64,000 bases of DNA from SpSt-398 sp041752235 (GCA_041752235.1 JBGSHM010000020.1:1-64000), one strand, 5' to 3'. Positions 35,339-44,479 are shown, counted from the stretch's first letter. Made by a program: numbers and translations. Notes: a model not told the origin generated them from the sequence alone.

Positions 35339-36559
35339 TTATCGTATCACAAATACATTCCTTCCAACAATTCTGAACTGAACAACCTCTGTTGTTTCCA
35401 GCATCCTGAAGAGTTTCGAAGCTTCCACATCTCTTGAGATTCCGCCACTGAAATGCAGGTTTTTTGCATCCCCTTCATAAACCACTTCCACATCATACCA
35501 ACGGGCTACCTGCCGCATTATATCTTCTATACTTGTATTGTTAAACTGAAATGTGCCGTTCTTCCAGGCAAGGGTTTCTTCCAGGTTGGGGTTGGCGTTG
35601 AGCGTGAGTCGTGAGTCGTGAGACGTGAGGAGGGCTTGTTGGCCGGGAGCTAACACAAGGGGCTTAACCGCTAAGACGCCGGGGCGCGAGGGTGCGCCAG
35701 AGACTGAGACTTTGCCTTCGAGCAATGTCACCCGGATATCTGATTCGTCATCATAGGCATTTACATTAAAGTGTGTGCCCAACACCATCACCTCCATATC
35801 ACCCTTACTTACATAGAATGGCTTTGTTTTATCGGGGGCTACTTCAAAGTAGGCTTCGCCGGATATCTCTACATTTCTACTTAACCGCGAGGCCGCGAAG
35901 GACGCGGGGTAGCGCAAGGAAGATCCGGCGTTGAGCCAGACACGGGTGCCGTCGGAGAGCGTAAGGTTGATGACTTTGGATCCGCGGGGGTTAGTGAGGG
36001 TGTTGAACGTGAGTCGTGAGTCGTCAGGCGTGAGAGGGGAGACTTCATAAACTATTTTCCCGTCCTCCGTTTTTACTACTTGTACACCATTCATATTAAT
36101 GAGCTCGCCATTCGATGCACTGTCGAGATATACTATTCGTCCATCGGCAAGTTTAATGGTGGCTTTGTTTATCACAGGTGCTGATACATCCGCCATTACT
36201 TCCGTCTCCGGACTCCCGACCCCGGACTTATCCCCCAGCCCCCGGACCAAAAACCACCATCCAACAACCACCAACAACAAAACTGCCGCAACAGACAACC
36301 ATTTAATTCGCCGAATCACCGGCTTCATCTTCACAACAGGCACTTCACCGTGTAGTATCGACACCAATATCTCCTTTGTTCTTTCTTCTGGCAATACCAT
36401 CTCGCCCTTTACCTCGCTCCAATATTGTTCGAGGAGTTGTTGCAGATCGGATTCATTTTGCAGAGCTAGAGCAAGCGCCGACAGCTCCCGCTTTTCGGCG
36501 GCATCGCATTGGCCTTGCACATAACGCGCAAAGAGATATGTCAATCGTTGATTCGACAT
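35339..36559 (-). CDS. FecR family anti-sigma factor
   Basis: Inner-membrane protein of 406 residues. The N-terminal cytoplasmic sigma-binding region (residues 1-85) is followed by one TM helix (WLSVAAVLLLVVVGWWFLV). The periplasmic FecR domain comes next (LSDGTRVWLNAGSSLRYPAS, ISGEAYFEVAPDKTKPF), and then the C-terminal DUF4974 region (TSIEDIMRQVARWYDVEVVY), which binds the STN domain of SusC. The gene is unusual in carrying four stretches of repeat DNA in frame (35601-36035), so the periplasmic domain has low-complexity insertions. It lies between the sigma factor gene and susC, all on the minus strand. Confidence 0.93.
   Translation of the reverse strand: MSNQRLTYLFARYVQGQCDAAEKRELSALALALQNESDLQQLLEQYWSEVKGEMVLPEERTKEILVSILHGEVPVVKMKPVIRRIKWLSVAAVLLLVVVGWWFLVRGLGDKSGVGSPETEVMADVSAPVINKATIKLADGRIVYLDSASNGELINMNGVQVVKTEDGKIVYEVSPLTPDDSRLTFNTLTNPRGSKVINLTLSDGTRVWLNAGSSLRYPASFAASRLSRNVEISGEAYFEVAPDKTKPFYVSKGDMEVMVLGTHFNVNAYDDESDIRVTLLEGKVSVSGAPSRPGVLAVKPLVLAPGQQALLTSHDSRLTLNANPNLEETLAWKNGTFQFNNTSIEDIMRQVARWYDVEVVYEGDAKNLHFSGGISRDVEASKLFRMLETTEVVQFRIVGRNVFVIR
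35601..36035. repeat. Four repeat insertions inside the FecR gene
   Basis: Within the coding sequence lie two CGTGAGTCGTGAGTCGT-type stretches (35601-35630 and 36006-36035) and two family-1 palindrome halves (35663-35697, with TTAACCGCTAAGACGCCGGG, and 35880-35919, with TTAACCGCGAGGCCGCGAAG). All keep the FecR frame open and encode segments such as LTSHDSRLTLN, SGAPSRPGVLAVKPL and ASFAASRLSRN. Confidence 0.65.
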
Positions 36560-36679
36560 GGTAATGTGTAGTTAGGACAGGCTTAAATGTGTTAACCTAA
36601 AATTGACCCTTTGATAATGTGACAAATGGGAAGAAGGGTAGTACCAGAAAAAGAGAAAGTTTTTTCCGTGCTGTGGAGC

Positions 36680-37285
36680 TTAGATGCCGGTCAACTGATA
36701 AAGGGCGTAGATTATAATAGCATTGGGGCCATACTGGCGTCCCATCTCCTCGCGGAGAAAACGAAGGGCCTCATGAAGATGGTTCTTCACCGTTCTTTCG
36801 GCAATACCGAGTTCACGGGCAATTTCCGCAATGCGGAGTCCCTGCTGACGGCTCATAATAAATACCTGGCGCTGCTGGGGAGTGAGCTGATCCACCGCCT
36901 CCCGGATGGAAGCGAGTACCTCGGCATGGGTGATGCGGTCCTCGCCCTCAAAACCGGTATCCATACCCTGGTCACGACCGATCTCGGAAAGGATCAGGGT
37001 CTCCTTGGCCATACGCCGGAAAAGGTTGATGGACTGATTACGGGCTATACCATATAAGTAAGCGTTGAGGTTGTCAATCTGGGGAATATCGGCCCTTTTG
37101 GTCCATAATTTTAAAAAAACCTCATGGACCGTGTCCTCGGCCGTCTCGGCAGAGCCGGAAAGCCGGAAAACATACGTATATAATTTATCCTTATAGGCAA
37201 GAAAAAGCGCGCGGAAGGCTTGCTCGCTCCCCTCGGCCAATTGCCGTAGCAATTCGGGTTCATTATAGATGGGCTCGTTGGACAA
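36680..37285 (-). CDS. ECF RNA polymerase sigma-70 factor
   Basis: Cytoplasmic sigma factor of 201 residues of the Bacteroidota FecI-like expansion. Region 2 reads AFRALFLAYKDKLYTYVFRL with ETAEDTVHEVFLKLW, and region 4 reads LTPQQRQVFIMSRQQGLRIA followed by ERTVKNHLHEALRFL. It is held by the FecR protein encoded 120 bp downstream and released when SusC signals substrate, then directs transcription of the susC-susD-tlpA group. Confidence 0.95.
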   Translation of the reverse strand: MSNEPIYNEPELLRQLAEGSEQAFRALFLAYKDKLYTYVFRLSGSAETAEDTVHEVFLKLWTKRADIPQIDNLNAYLYGIARNQSINLFRRMAKETLILSEIGRDQGMDTGFEGEDRITHAEVLASIREAVDQLTPQQRQVFIMSRQQGLRIAEIARELGIAERTVKNHLHEALRFLREEMGRQYGPNAIIIYALYQLTGI

Positions 37286-37567
37286 TGACTTTAAGTAAAA
37301 ACGCTCAGGCTAAAGTAAGGAAAAGCTAACACTTGTTCAGACGCCCATATATCTCCAAATGCTGCATACCCGATCACAAACTATACCCAATGCCGCCATA
37401 ATATCCAACCACTCAATTAAATACACCCCGTCTTTTATTCTCACTTAAAAAACTCTGTGTCTCTGCGCCTCTGTGGTTAAAAATCCTCGTCTCATAATTA
37501 AAAATGACGCTAATCATACCCTTTCCCCCTCACACTGTCCTACCTTTAAAGTGCTAAAACCTAGATA

Positions 37568-38395
37568 ATGAAAACCATAATCGTTCCTACCGACTTTTCG
37601 CCCGTTGCCACCAACGCCATGAACTATGCCGCGGATATGGCCCAGGCGATCAATGCCAGTGTTACCCTGTTGCATGTGTACCAGGTACCCGTGTCCATGA
37701 CGGAGGTTCCCGTGGTCATGGTCTCGGTAGATGAACTGAAAAAGGGCAGTGAGGAAAAACTGAAGGATTTAAAAACCAGTCTGGAACATATCAGCTCGGG
37801 TAAACTTAAAGTATATACTGAATCGCGTATGGGGAACACGGTTGATGAGCTGGAAGACCTTTGCCAGCATCTGCAACCCTTTGCCGTAATCATGGGTACC
37901 AAAGGATCAACCGGTCTGGAACGTATCCTCTTTGGCAGCACCACCCTCACCGCCATCAAACACCTGAAATGGCCCGTGATCGTTGTACCTCCGGGAAAAG
38001 AATATGGAAAAGGGATCAAAAAAGTGGGCTTTGCCTGCGATTTTCAACAAGTGGTGGAAACCACCCCAACCGAATATATTAAATCCGTAGTAAATGAAAT
38101 GCACGCGGAATTTCATGTACTGAATGTAGATTATGAAGGGAAACATTTTGAGCCGGAAACCCCGGAACAATCTTTATTGCTGCATACATTGCTGGAAGAC
38201 ATGAACCCAAACTATCATTTCATCAATCATGAAGATATTGAAGATGGGATCAATGACTTTGCGGAAAAAAACAACCTGGATCTGTTGATCACCATCCCCA
38301 AAAAACACAAACTATTAGAGGGAATATTTAAGCCAAGTAGTACGAAGCAGTTGCTGGTGCAGTCGAAGGTGCCGGTGATGTGCGTCCACGAATAA
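37568..38395 (+). CDS. Tandem universal stress protein (UspA)
   Basis: Cytoplasmic protein of 275 residues with two Usp domains. The first (1-145) keeps the ATP-binding signature MGTKGSTGLERILFGSTTLT followed by PVIVVPP. The second (150-275) is degenerate in this motif, with KKHKLLEGIFKPSSTKQLL near the end. Tandem UspA proteins bind ATP and help survival under stress. The gene is monocistronic and converges on asnS, with a 41-bp-arm inverted repeat between them. Confidence 0.9.
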   Translation: MKTIIVPTDFSPVATNAMNYAADMAQAINASVTLLHVYQVPVSMTEVPVVMVSVDELKKGSEEKLKDLKTSLEHISSGKLKVYTESRMGNTVDELEDLCQHLQPFAVIMGTKGSTGLERILFGSTTLTAIKHLKWPVIVVPPGKEYGKGIKKVGFACDFQQVVETTPTEYIKSVVNEMHAEFHVLNVDYEGKHFEPETPEQSLLLHTLLEDMNPNYHFINHEDIEDGINDFAEKNNLDLLITIPKKHKLLEGIFKPSSTKQLLVQSKVPVMCVHE

Positions 38396-38397
38396 AT

Positions 38398-38490
38398 AAT
38401 GACACGAATTATTACGAATTAATCGAATTGCACGAATTTTTTTTCATTTAATTCGTGCAATTCGATTAATTCGTAACGATTCGTGTCATT
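38398..38490. terminator. 41-nt inverted repeat between convergent genes
   Basis: Arms 38398-38438 and 38450-38490 are reverse complements at 39 of 41 positions around an 11-nt T-rich loop. It starts three bases after the uspA stop and includes the asnS stop, so it can fold in both transcripts. I infer a bidirectional terminator. A half copy of the same CACGAATT-rich sequence lies at about 27520-27560. Confidence 0.65.
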
Positions 38491-39931
38491 AATATTGCGC
38501 GTTGCCTGGAGTTCTCGGAAAAGCAATCACATCCCGAATATTCGTCATCCCCGTAACAAACTGCACCATTCTTTCAAACCCAAGCCCAAAACCTGCATGT
38601 GGTACCGTACCAAAGCGGCGGGTATCGAGATACCAGTTTAATTCCTCTACAGGTACATGCATTTCCTGCATCCTGTTTTCTAAGACGCTGAGTCTTTCCT
38701 CGCGCTGGCTGCCACCCACGATCTCGCCGATACCGGGTGCCAGGATATCCATGGCCGCCACGGTTTTGCCATCCTCGTTGACGCGCATGTAAAAGGCCTT
38801 GATGTCTTTGGGGTAATTATATAATATAACGGGACGTTTGAATTCTTTTTCTACCAGGTAACGTTCATGCTCGCTCTGAAGGTCCATGCCCCAACCGGTG
38901 ATGGGGTATTGAAATTTCTTTTTCTTGTTGTGGTTGCTGTTCTGCAATACCTCGATGGCTTCGGTATAACTCAGGCGTTTGAATTCGTTGTTGAGTACAA
39001 ACTCAAGTTTTTCTACCAGGCCCATTTCGCTCCGCTTATCCTGGGGCAATTGTTTTTCTTCTTCGCTTAAGCGTTGCGCCAGGAATTCAATATCCTCGCG
39101 GTTATTGTCAAGCGCATAGCGAATGATGTATTTAATAAAGGCCTCGGCCAGGTTCATGTTATCTTCCAGATCACAGAAGGCCATTTCCGGTTCAATCATC
39201 CAGAACTCAGCAAGGTGACGTGCGGTATTCGAATTCTCGGCGCGGAAGGTGGGACCAAAGGTGTAGATCTCCCCAAAAGCGGTGGCGGCGAGTTCGCCTT
39301 CCAATTGTCCGCTTACAGTAAGGTTGGTTGATTTTTCAAAAAAGTCTTCTTTGAAATTGATCGAACCGTCATCGTTACGCGGAGGATTTTCCAACGGCAG
39401 GGTAGTTACGCGAAACATTTCACCGGCACCTTCGGCATCACTCGCGGTAATGATGGGTGTATGCATGTACACAAAACCACGCTCGTTAAAGAATTTGTGT
39501 ATCGCGAACGCTAATGAATGGCGTACACGAAACACAGAGCCAAATGTATTCGTACGAAAACGCAGGTGGGCAATTTCGCGGAGGTATTCGAGTGTGGGTC
39601 GGTTCTTTAATTGCAGGGGATATTTTTCCGCTTCGCTATCACCCAAAATGATGATCTCTTCAGCGACCAGGTCCATTTTCTGACCCTTACCCAGCGATGG
39701 CACCAGTTTACCCGATACTTTGAGCGAAGCAGAGGTGGTGACCCTTTTTAACAGTTCCTCATCAAACTTGCCCAATTCGGCCACCACCTGCAGATTGGTG
39801 TTGGTGGATCCGTCGTTCAGGGCAATAAACTGATTGTTACGAAAACTCCGCACCCATCCCATGACGGTTACCGCCTGGCCGGAGGGCTCTGTTTGGAGCA
39901 AGTCCTTAATTTTCACCCGAATGTTGAACAT
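38489..39931 (-). CDS. asnS: Asparaginyl-tRNA synthetase
   Basis: Class II aminoacyl-tRNA synthetase of 480 residues that charges tRNA(Asn). An OB-fold anticodon-binding domain (VTVMGWVRSFRNNQFIALND) precedes the catalytic core with motif 2 (FGPTFRAENSNTARHLAEFW) and motif 3 (GFGLGFERMVQFVTGMTNIR). The C-terminal RDVIAFPRTPGNAQY is characteristic of AsnRS. It is single on the minus strand and convergent with uspA. Confidence 0.96.
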   Translation of the reverse strand: MFNIRVKIKDLLQTEPSGQAVTVMGWVRSFRNNQFIALNDGSTNTNLQVVAELGKFDEELLKRVTTSASLKVSGKLVPSLGKGQKMDLVAEEIIILGDSEAEKYPLQLKNRPTLEYLREIAHLRFRTNTFGSVFRVRHSLAFAIHKFFNERGFVYMHTPIITASDAEGAGEMFRVTTLPLENPPRNDDGSINFKEDFFEKSTNLTVSGQLEGELAATAFGEIYTFGPTFRAENSNTARHLAEFWMIEPEMAFCDLEDNMNLAEAFIKYIIRYALDNNREDIEFLAQRLSEEEKQLPQDKRSEMGLVEKLEFVLNNEFKRLSYTEAIEVLQNSNHNKKKKFQYPITGWGMDLQSEHERYLVEKEFKRPVILYNYPKDIKAFYMRVNEDGKTVAAMDILAPGIGEIVGGSQREERLSVLENRMQEMHVPVEELNWYLDTRRFGTVPHAGFGLGFERMVQFVTGMTNIRDVIAFPRTPGNAQY

Positions 39932-39951
39932 ATCCTAAAAAATTGAAAGGG

Positions 39952-39959
39952 CAAATATA
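39952..39959 (-). promoter_or_regulatory. Putative -7 box of asnS
   Basis: TATATTTG on the minus strand matches the TAnnTTTG consensus and lies 20 bp before the asnS ATG (39931). A TTTG at -33 is not evident. Confidence 0.4.
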
Positions 39960-40173
39960 GACCAGGATTTCAGGATTTGTTGATTTTGGGTATTGGGCCA
40001 AAACTTTGAATTTTAATAATAATGCCTTAATATTGTGCCTGAAAGCTGATAAGTAACATCCCCAATAAGAAGCTCATCAGTCCTACCGATCTCATTTTCA
40101 CATAAAAATCAACCCATTTCTGGAATCATTTTACCCGGTGAATTGGCACCGTTGAAAACTTCAAGATTCATTT

Positions 40174-41832
40174 ATGTACGACATCTTACAATTGAACGAC
40201 ATGCTCGTTCCAGAGCTGTTGGATATTGCCGAGCAGCTTAAGATCCCCAATGCGAAGAAGATGGAAAAACAGGAGCTTATCTACAAGATCCTCGACAGCC
40301 AGGCTATCACCGGTTCCAAAGCCGCCCCTGAAGACAGCGATAAACCCAAGCCGCGCAAGCGTATCATCAAAACCAGCACGGCGCTGACCACGGAAGAAGC
40401 CGAGGTAGATGAACCCCAGCCCGAAGCCAAACCTGCTCCCCGCAAAGCCGCTCCGCGCAAAGAAGAAAAACCCATTCTGAAAAAAGCGGCCAAGAAAAAA
40501 CCCGAACACGATATCGTTTCCGAAGAGCAACCCGAAACTTCGGATGATTCCAATAATACGGATGCAGAGATACCGGTGATCAGCGATGAGATCTCCGCTG
40601 ACCTGGCCGAAGCAGAAGCCATCATCAAATCAGAAATGGAAGGTGGTTTCCCCGAAGAGCCCAAGGGCCCGGTGAAATCCTATCCCCAACGCCGCGAACA
40701 ACAATTCAATATTGAATTTGATGGCGTGATCCTCGCCGAAGGCGTATTGGAAATGATGCCCGATGGATATGGTTTCCTTCGTTCTTCCGACTACAACTAT
40801 CTTTCCTCTCCCGATGATATTTATGTATCCCCTTCTCAGATCAAATTATTTGGTTTGAAAACGGGTGATACCGTTACCGGTGCGGTACGTCCCCCTAAAG
40901 AAGGCGAGAAATATTTCGCCCTGCTGAAAGTGGACACCATCAATGGCCGCAAGCCTGAAGAAGTACGCGACCGTGTACCGTTTGACTACCTGACCCCGCT
41001 TTTCCCCTTTGAAAAATTGAACATTTTTGATTCGCCTACGAATTATTCCACGCGGATCATGGACCTGTTCACCCCCATTGGTAAAGGACAGCGTGGATTG
41101 ATCGTGGCCCAGCCCAAAACGGGTAAGACCATGCTCTTAAAAGCCGTGGCCAATGCCATTGCTGAAAACCACCCCGAATGTTACCTGATGGTGGTGTTGG
41201 TGGATGAGCGCCCGGAGGAGGTGACCGATATGGAACGCAGCGTGCGTGCCGAAGTGATCGCGTCCACCTTTGATGAACCCGCCGAAAAACACGTTAAAGT
41301 TTCTACGATAGCCCTGCAAAAAGCCAAGCGTCTGGTAGAGTGCGGACATGATGTAGTGATCCTGTTGGATTCGATCACGCGTCTCGCCCGGGCACACAAT
41401 ACCGTAGCCCCCGCCAGTGGTAAAGTATTATCCGGCGGTGTGGAAGCAAATGCGATGCAGAAGCCCAAACAATTCTTTGGAGCCGCGCGTAAGATTGAGC
41501 ATGGTGGTTCACTCACCATCATTGCCACCGCCCTGGTAGATACCGGTTCGAAAATGGACGAGGTGATCTTTGAAGAATTCAAGGGTACCGGTAACATGGA
41601 ATTACAACTCGACCGTCGTCTCGCAAACAGACGTATCTATCCCGCCATTGACCTGACAGCTTCTTCTACCCGTCGTGATGATCTGTTGTTGGAGAGGGAT
41701 GTACTGCAGCGAATGAACTTGCTGCGTGTGTATCTCACCGACATGAATACGGAAGAGTCGATGAATGAATTGCTGAAACGCATGCGTGGTACGAAGAGCA
41801 ATGAGGAGTTTTTGGCGAGTATGAATGGGTAG
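40174..41832 (+). CDS. rho: Transcription termination factor Rho
   Basis: Hexameric RNA-dependent ATPase of 552 residues. The Rho_N helical domain (residues 1-45) is followed by a charged, disordered insertion of about 120 residues typical of Bacteroidota Rho. The cold-shock RNA-binding domain (DGVILAEGVLEMMPDGYGFL) and the ATPase core follow, with Walker A AQPKTGKTMLL, MVVLVDERPEEVTDM, and the secondary-site loop SGKVLSGGVEANAMQKPK. The stop is TAG, showing that TAG is a normal stop in this genome. It is probably followed by mnmH as an independent unit, since a family-1 palindrome lies between them. Confidence 0.97.
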   Translation: MYDILQLNDMLVPELLDIAEQLKIPNAKKMEKQELIYKILDSQAITGSKAAPEDSDKPKPRKRIIKTSTALTTEEAEVDEPQPEAKPAPRKAAPRKEEKPILKKAAKKKPEHDIVSEEQPETSDDSNNTDAEIPVISDEISADLAEAEAIIKSEMEGGFPEEPKGPVKSYPQRREQQFNIEFDGVILAEGVLEMMPDGYGFLRSSDYNYLSSPDDIYVSPSQIKLFGLKTGDTVTGAVRPPKEGEKYFALLKVDTINGRKPEEVRDRVPFDYLTPLFPFEKLNIFDSPTNYSTRIMDLFTPIGKGQRGLIVAQPKTGKTMLLKAVANAIAENHPECYLMVVLVDERPEEVTDMERSVRAEVIASTFDEPAEKHVKVSTIALQKAKRLVECGHDVVILLDSITRLARAHNTVAPASGKVLSGGVEANAMQKPKQFFGAARKIEHGGSLTIIATALVDTGSKMDEVIFEEFKGTGNMELQLDRRLANRRIYPAIDLTASSTRRDDLLLERDVLQRMNLLRVYLTDMNTEESMNELLKRMRGTKSNEEFLASMNG

Positions 41833-41834
41833 GT

Positions 41835-41912
41835 TTTTACCGCCAAGGCGCAATGACGCAATGGAGCGCAAAGACTTAGCGTCCCCTCGCGTCATAGCGC
41901 CTTGGCGGTAAC
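41835..41912. repeat. Family-1 palindromic repeat
   Basis: TTTACCGCCAAGGCGCAATG on the left pairs with the CGTCATAGCGCCTTGGCGGTAA side. It starts 3 bp after the rho stop and ends 17 bp before the mnmH start. Confidence 0.75.
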
Positions 41913-41928
41913 CAAGTAATTTCACCTC

Positions 41929-42996
41929 ATGGCTATCTCCCGCCTTTCCATCCACGAATTTCTAAAAACATCAACGGGGCATCCCATCCTGGATGTACGC
42001 TCCCCGGGAGAATACACCCACGCCCATTTCCCTGGTGCGCTTTCCTTTCCCTTATTCACCGATGAAGAACGCAAGGTGGTAGGCACCTTGTACAAACAAA
42101 AAAGCCGCGAAGACGCCATTAAAGCAGGACTTGATTTCTTTGGTCCCAAAATGCGCGGCATGGTTGAAACCGCCGAATCCATTTTAAAAGAAAATAATTC
42201 CACCTCCAAACAAATATTCGTCTACTGCTGGCGGGGTGGTATGCGCTCCGCCGGCGTAGCCTGGCTGCTTGACCTTTATGGGTTCAAGGTGCATACCCTT
42301 GTGGGTGGCTATAAAAGTTTCCGTCGTTTTGTACTCGATAGTTTTTTGTTGCCCTTTCAACTCCGCATACTCGGTGGGTATACCGGCTCAGGTAAGACCG
42401 AATTATTAAAAAGCATACAGGAAAAAGGCGCAGCCATCATTGACCTCGAAGCCCTGGCCAATCACAAAGGATCGGCCTTTGGCAATATTGGTTTACCCGA
42501 ACAACCCAGTCAGGAAATGTTTGACAACCTGTTGGGACTTGAACTCTACCGCCTTACCGGCAGTGGAGCCATAACAGATGCACTCCGAAACATGGACCGT
42601 CTGATCTGGTTGGAGGATGAGAGCCAGCGGATCGGGAAGGTGAATATCCATCCGGAGTTTTGGAAACAGATGCGCAGTTCGCCCATTTGGTTTTTGGATA
42701 TTCCCTTTGAAGAACGATTGGACCACCTCGTCGCCGAATACGGGGAACTTGACCGCGAAAAAATGATCGAGGCCATTGGGCGGATCAGCAGCAGGCTGGG
42801 AGGGTTGGAGACCAAAAACGCGATCCGGTTTCTGCAGGAGGGTAATACGAAGGAAAGTTTCCGGATCCTATTGAAATATTACGACAAATGGTATCATAAG
42901 GGTTTGCACAACAGAGCGGGGCTGGAAGCGTTATTACATACGGTTCCGTGTAATGGCATAGGCAGAGAGAACGCAGATGCCCTTTTAGTAGATTAA
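41929..42996 (+). CDS. mnmH: tRNA 2-selenouridine synthase
   Basis: Protein of 355 residues (also known as SelU or YbbB). The N-terminal rhodanese domain (residues 1-135) carries the active-site Cys in FVYCWRGGMRSAG. The C-terminal part has a P-loop, GGYTGSGKTELLKSI. It converts 2-thiouridine at the wobble position of tRNAs for Lys, Glu and Gln into 2-selenouridine through a geranylated intermediate, using selenophosphate made by SelD, encoded 1.5 kb downstream. The two genes are separated by one unrelated secreted-protein gene. Confidence 0.93.
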   Translation: MAISRLSIHEFLKTSTGHPILDVRSPGEYTHAHFPGALSFPLFTDEERKVVGTLYKQKSREDAIKAGLDFFGPKMRGMVETAESILKENNSTSKQIFVYCWRGGMRSAGVAWLLDLYGFKVHTLVGGYKSFRRFVLDSFLLPFQLRILGGYTGSGKTELLKSIQEKGAAIIDLEALANHKGSAFGNIGLPEQPSQEMFDNLLGLELYRLTGSGAITDALRNMDRLIWLEDESQRIGKVNIHPEFWKQMRSSPIWFLDIPFEERLDHLVAEYGELDREKMIEAIGRISSRLGGLETKNAIRFLQEGNTKESFRILLKYYDKWYHKGLHNRAGLEALLHTVPCNGIGRENADALLVD

Positions 42997-43025
42997 AAAC
43001 ATGAACGGAATTAACCGAAATTAGT

Positions 43026-43106
43026 ATTATTAATTATTGATTATTAATTATTACCTGCCTGTTGGACTTTCACTATTGATTACGAAATAATCAATAATTA
43101 ATAATC
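43026..43106. repeat. Perfect 20-bp AT inverted repeat
   Basis: ATTATTAATTATTGATTATT at 43026-43045 pairs exactly with 43087-43106. The loop of about 41 nt includes CCTGCCTG. It lies between mnmH and the secreted protein gene and could end the mnmH transcript. Confidence 0.65.
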
Positions 43107-43127
43107 TGATTACCATAAAATCCAGGC

Positions 43128-44246
43128 ATGAAATACCTTTTTCTATTTGTCCTATTCCTCAGCTCTGGCGTTTCAGCACAGAAGACCCTCTCCGGTGTAT
43201 GGACCGGTGCCCTTACCAACGACTCTACCCAGGCCCGGAATGACCAGACCTTTGAACTCGCGCTCACTGAATACCGCGGCAAAGTATACGGGTATAGCTA
43301 TGCGACATTCCTCGAAAATGATCATCTCTACTATATTGTCAAACGTGTGGAAGGCACCATCGTGGATGGGGTTTGTGAAGTAACGGATGATGAATTGGTG
43401 AGTACAAATTTGTTTACAAAATTAGACAAGCGGGTGAAGAGGACAATCACCTTTCGAATGAACCCCGTGGATAGCATTTGGCGATTGGATGGTAGCTGGA
43501 AGACCAATAAGACAAGAGAATTTTATGCCATTACGGGAAAGATTGCTTTGAAGGAAGAAAAAGATCTGAATAAATCAAGGGTGTATGAGCATTTGGGTGA
43601 CCTGGGGTTGCAGAAGTCGTTGGCCTGGGAGAAAAAGGAAGAGCCAAAGCAGATGGTGATTATAAAGGTGGAGGATGTGGCGAGTGTGAAGAAGGAAGAG
43701 AAAGTGAGGAAGGCTAAGGAGGACGAAATTACTAAAGTGAAGGAAGAGAAGGTGAAGAAGCCTAAGGAGGAGGGAATTAACCGCAAGGACGCGAAGGCGC
43801 AAGGGGGCGCGAAGAGAGAGGAGGTTGTGGTAAAAGAAGTGAAGAAGGAGGAGGTGAAGAAGCCTGAACCTGTTAAAGTAGTGCCGGCGGCGCAGTTGGC
43901 CTCGAGAAAAATTGAGAAGACGGAGGAGATCGGGTTTGCAGCAGATAGTTTGGTGATAGCTTTGTATGATAATGGCGAAGTGGATGGGGATACGGTGAGT
44001 GTATTATTGAATGGCGAGATCTTCTGGGCCAACCAGGGATTGAAATCACAGGCGGTGAAGAAGACGGTGTATATTCCTGCAGGTACGGATAGTTTGGAAC
44101 TGGTATTATATGCGGAAAACCTGGGGGCCTATCCGCCGAATACGGGATTGCTGATAATATATGATGGGGAAGAAAGATATATGGTGCGGTTTAGTGCGGA
44201 TTTTAATCGAAATGCGAGGGTGGTGTTGCGTAGGAAGAGGGGTTAA
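43128..44246 (+). CDS. Secreted protein with Lys/Glu-rich repeat linker
   Basis: Exported protein of 372 residues with signal peptide MKYLFLFVLFLSSGVSAQ. Residues about 20-170 form a beta-rich domain (LSGVWTGALTND, GKVYGYSYATFLENDHLYYI) and residues about 265-372 a second one (VIALYDNGEVDGDTVSVLLN). They are joined by a Lys/Glu-rich linker of about 90 residues with KKEEKVRKAKEDE-type repeats. Inside the linker a family-1 palindrome half is read in frame as INRKDAKAQGGAKRE. No family name recognised, but the two-domain layout is seen in other Chitinophagaceae. Confidence 0.75.
   Translation: MKYLFLFVLFLSSGVSAQKTLSGVWTGALTNDSTQARNDQTFELALTEYRGKVYGYSYATFLENDHLYYIVKRVEGTIVDGVCEVTDDELVSTNLFTKLDKRVKRTITFRMNPVDSIWRLDGSWKTNKTREFYAITGKIALKEEKDLNKSRVYEHLGDLGLQKSLAWEKKEEPKQMVIIKVEDVASVKKEEKVRKAKEDEITKVKEEKVKKPKEEGINRKDAKAQGGAKREEVVVKEVKKEEVKKPEPVKVVPAAQLASRKIEKTEEIGFAADSLVIALYDNGEVDGDTVSVLLNGEIFWANQGLKSQAVKKTVYIPAGTDSLELVLYAENLGAYPPNTGLLIIYDGEERYMVRFSADFNRNARVVLRRKRG
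43777..43814. repeat. Family-1 repeat half inside a coding linker
   Basis: TTAACCGCAAGGACGCGAAG and following GCGCAAGGGGGCGCGAAG match one arm of the intergenic palindromes and lie in frame within the Lys/Glu-rich linker of the secreted protein. Confidence 0.65.
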
Positions 44247-44269
44247 GATTTTGCTTTACCGCGCTTTAC

Positions 44270-44416
44270 GGCGCTTTACCGCCAGGGCGCTATGACGCAA
44301 AGGAGCGCCAAGATTTTGGTTTACCGCAGAGAACAAGAGAACGCAGAGTTCCGCAGAGGGGTTTTTAACAATTAACTCTTGGCGGCCCTTCTGCCTTAGC
44401 GTCTTGGCGGTAAAAT
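44270..44416. repeat. Composite repeat left of selD
   Basis: A family-1 palindrome (CTTTACCGCCAGGGCGC with GTCTTGGCGGTAAA) has a second module in its loop, TTACCGCAGAGAACAAGAGA and ACGCAGAGTTCCGCAGAGG. A near-identical composite lies right of selD at 45552-45708. A partial reverse complement of the inner module (44418-44457) follows this copy. Confidence 0.7.
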
Positions 44417-44467
44417 CTCTGCGTAACTCCGCGTTCTCATGTTCTCTGCGGTGAACTCATACCTTCT

Positions 44468-44475
44468 TACCTTTG
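44468..44475 (+). promoter_or_regulatory. Putative -7 box of selD
   Basis: TACCTTTG matches TAnnTTTG and ends 4 bp before the selD ATG, so the transcript would be leaderless or nearly so. No -33 TTTG is visible. Confidence 0.35.
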
Positions 44476-44479
44476 AAAA

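Noticed and set aside
43523..44032. 169-residue minus-strand frame, Ser/Phe-rich
   Set aside because: It is the antisense of the Lys/Glu-rich linker of the secreted protein. Its low-complexity composition explains the open frame.
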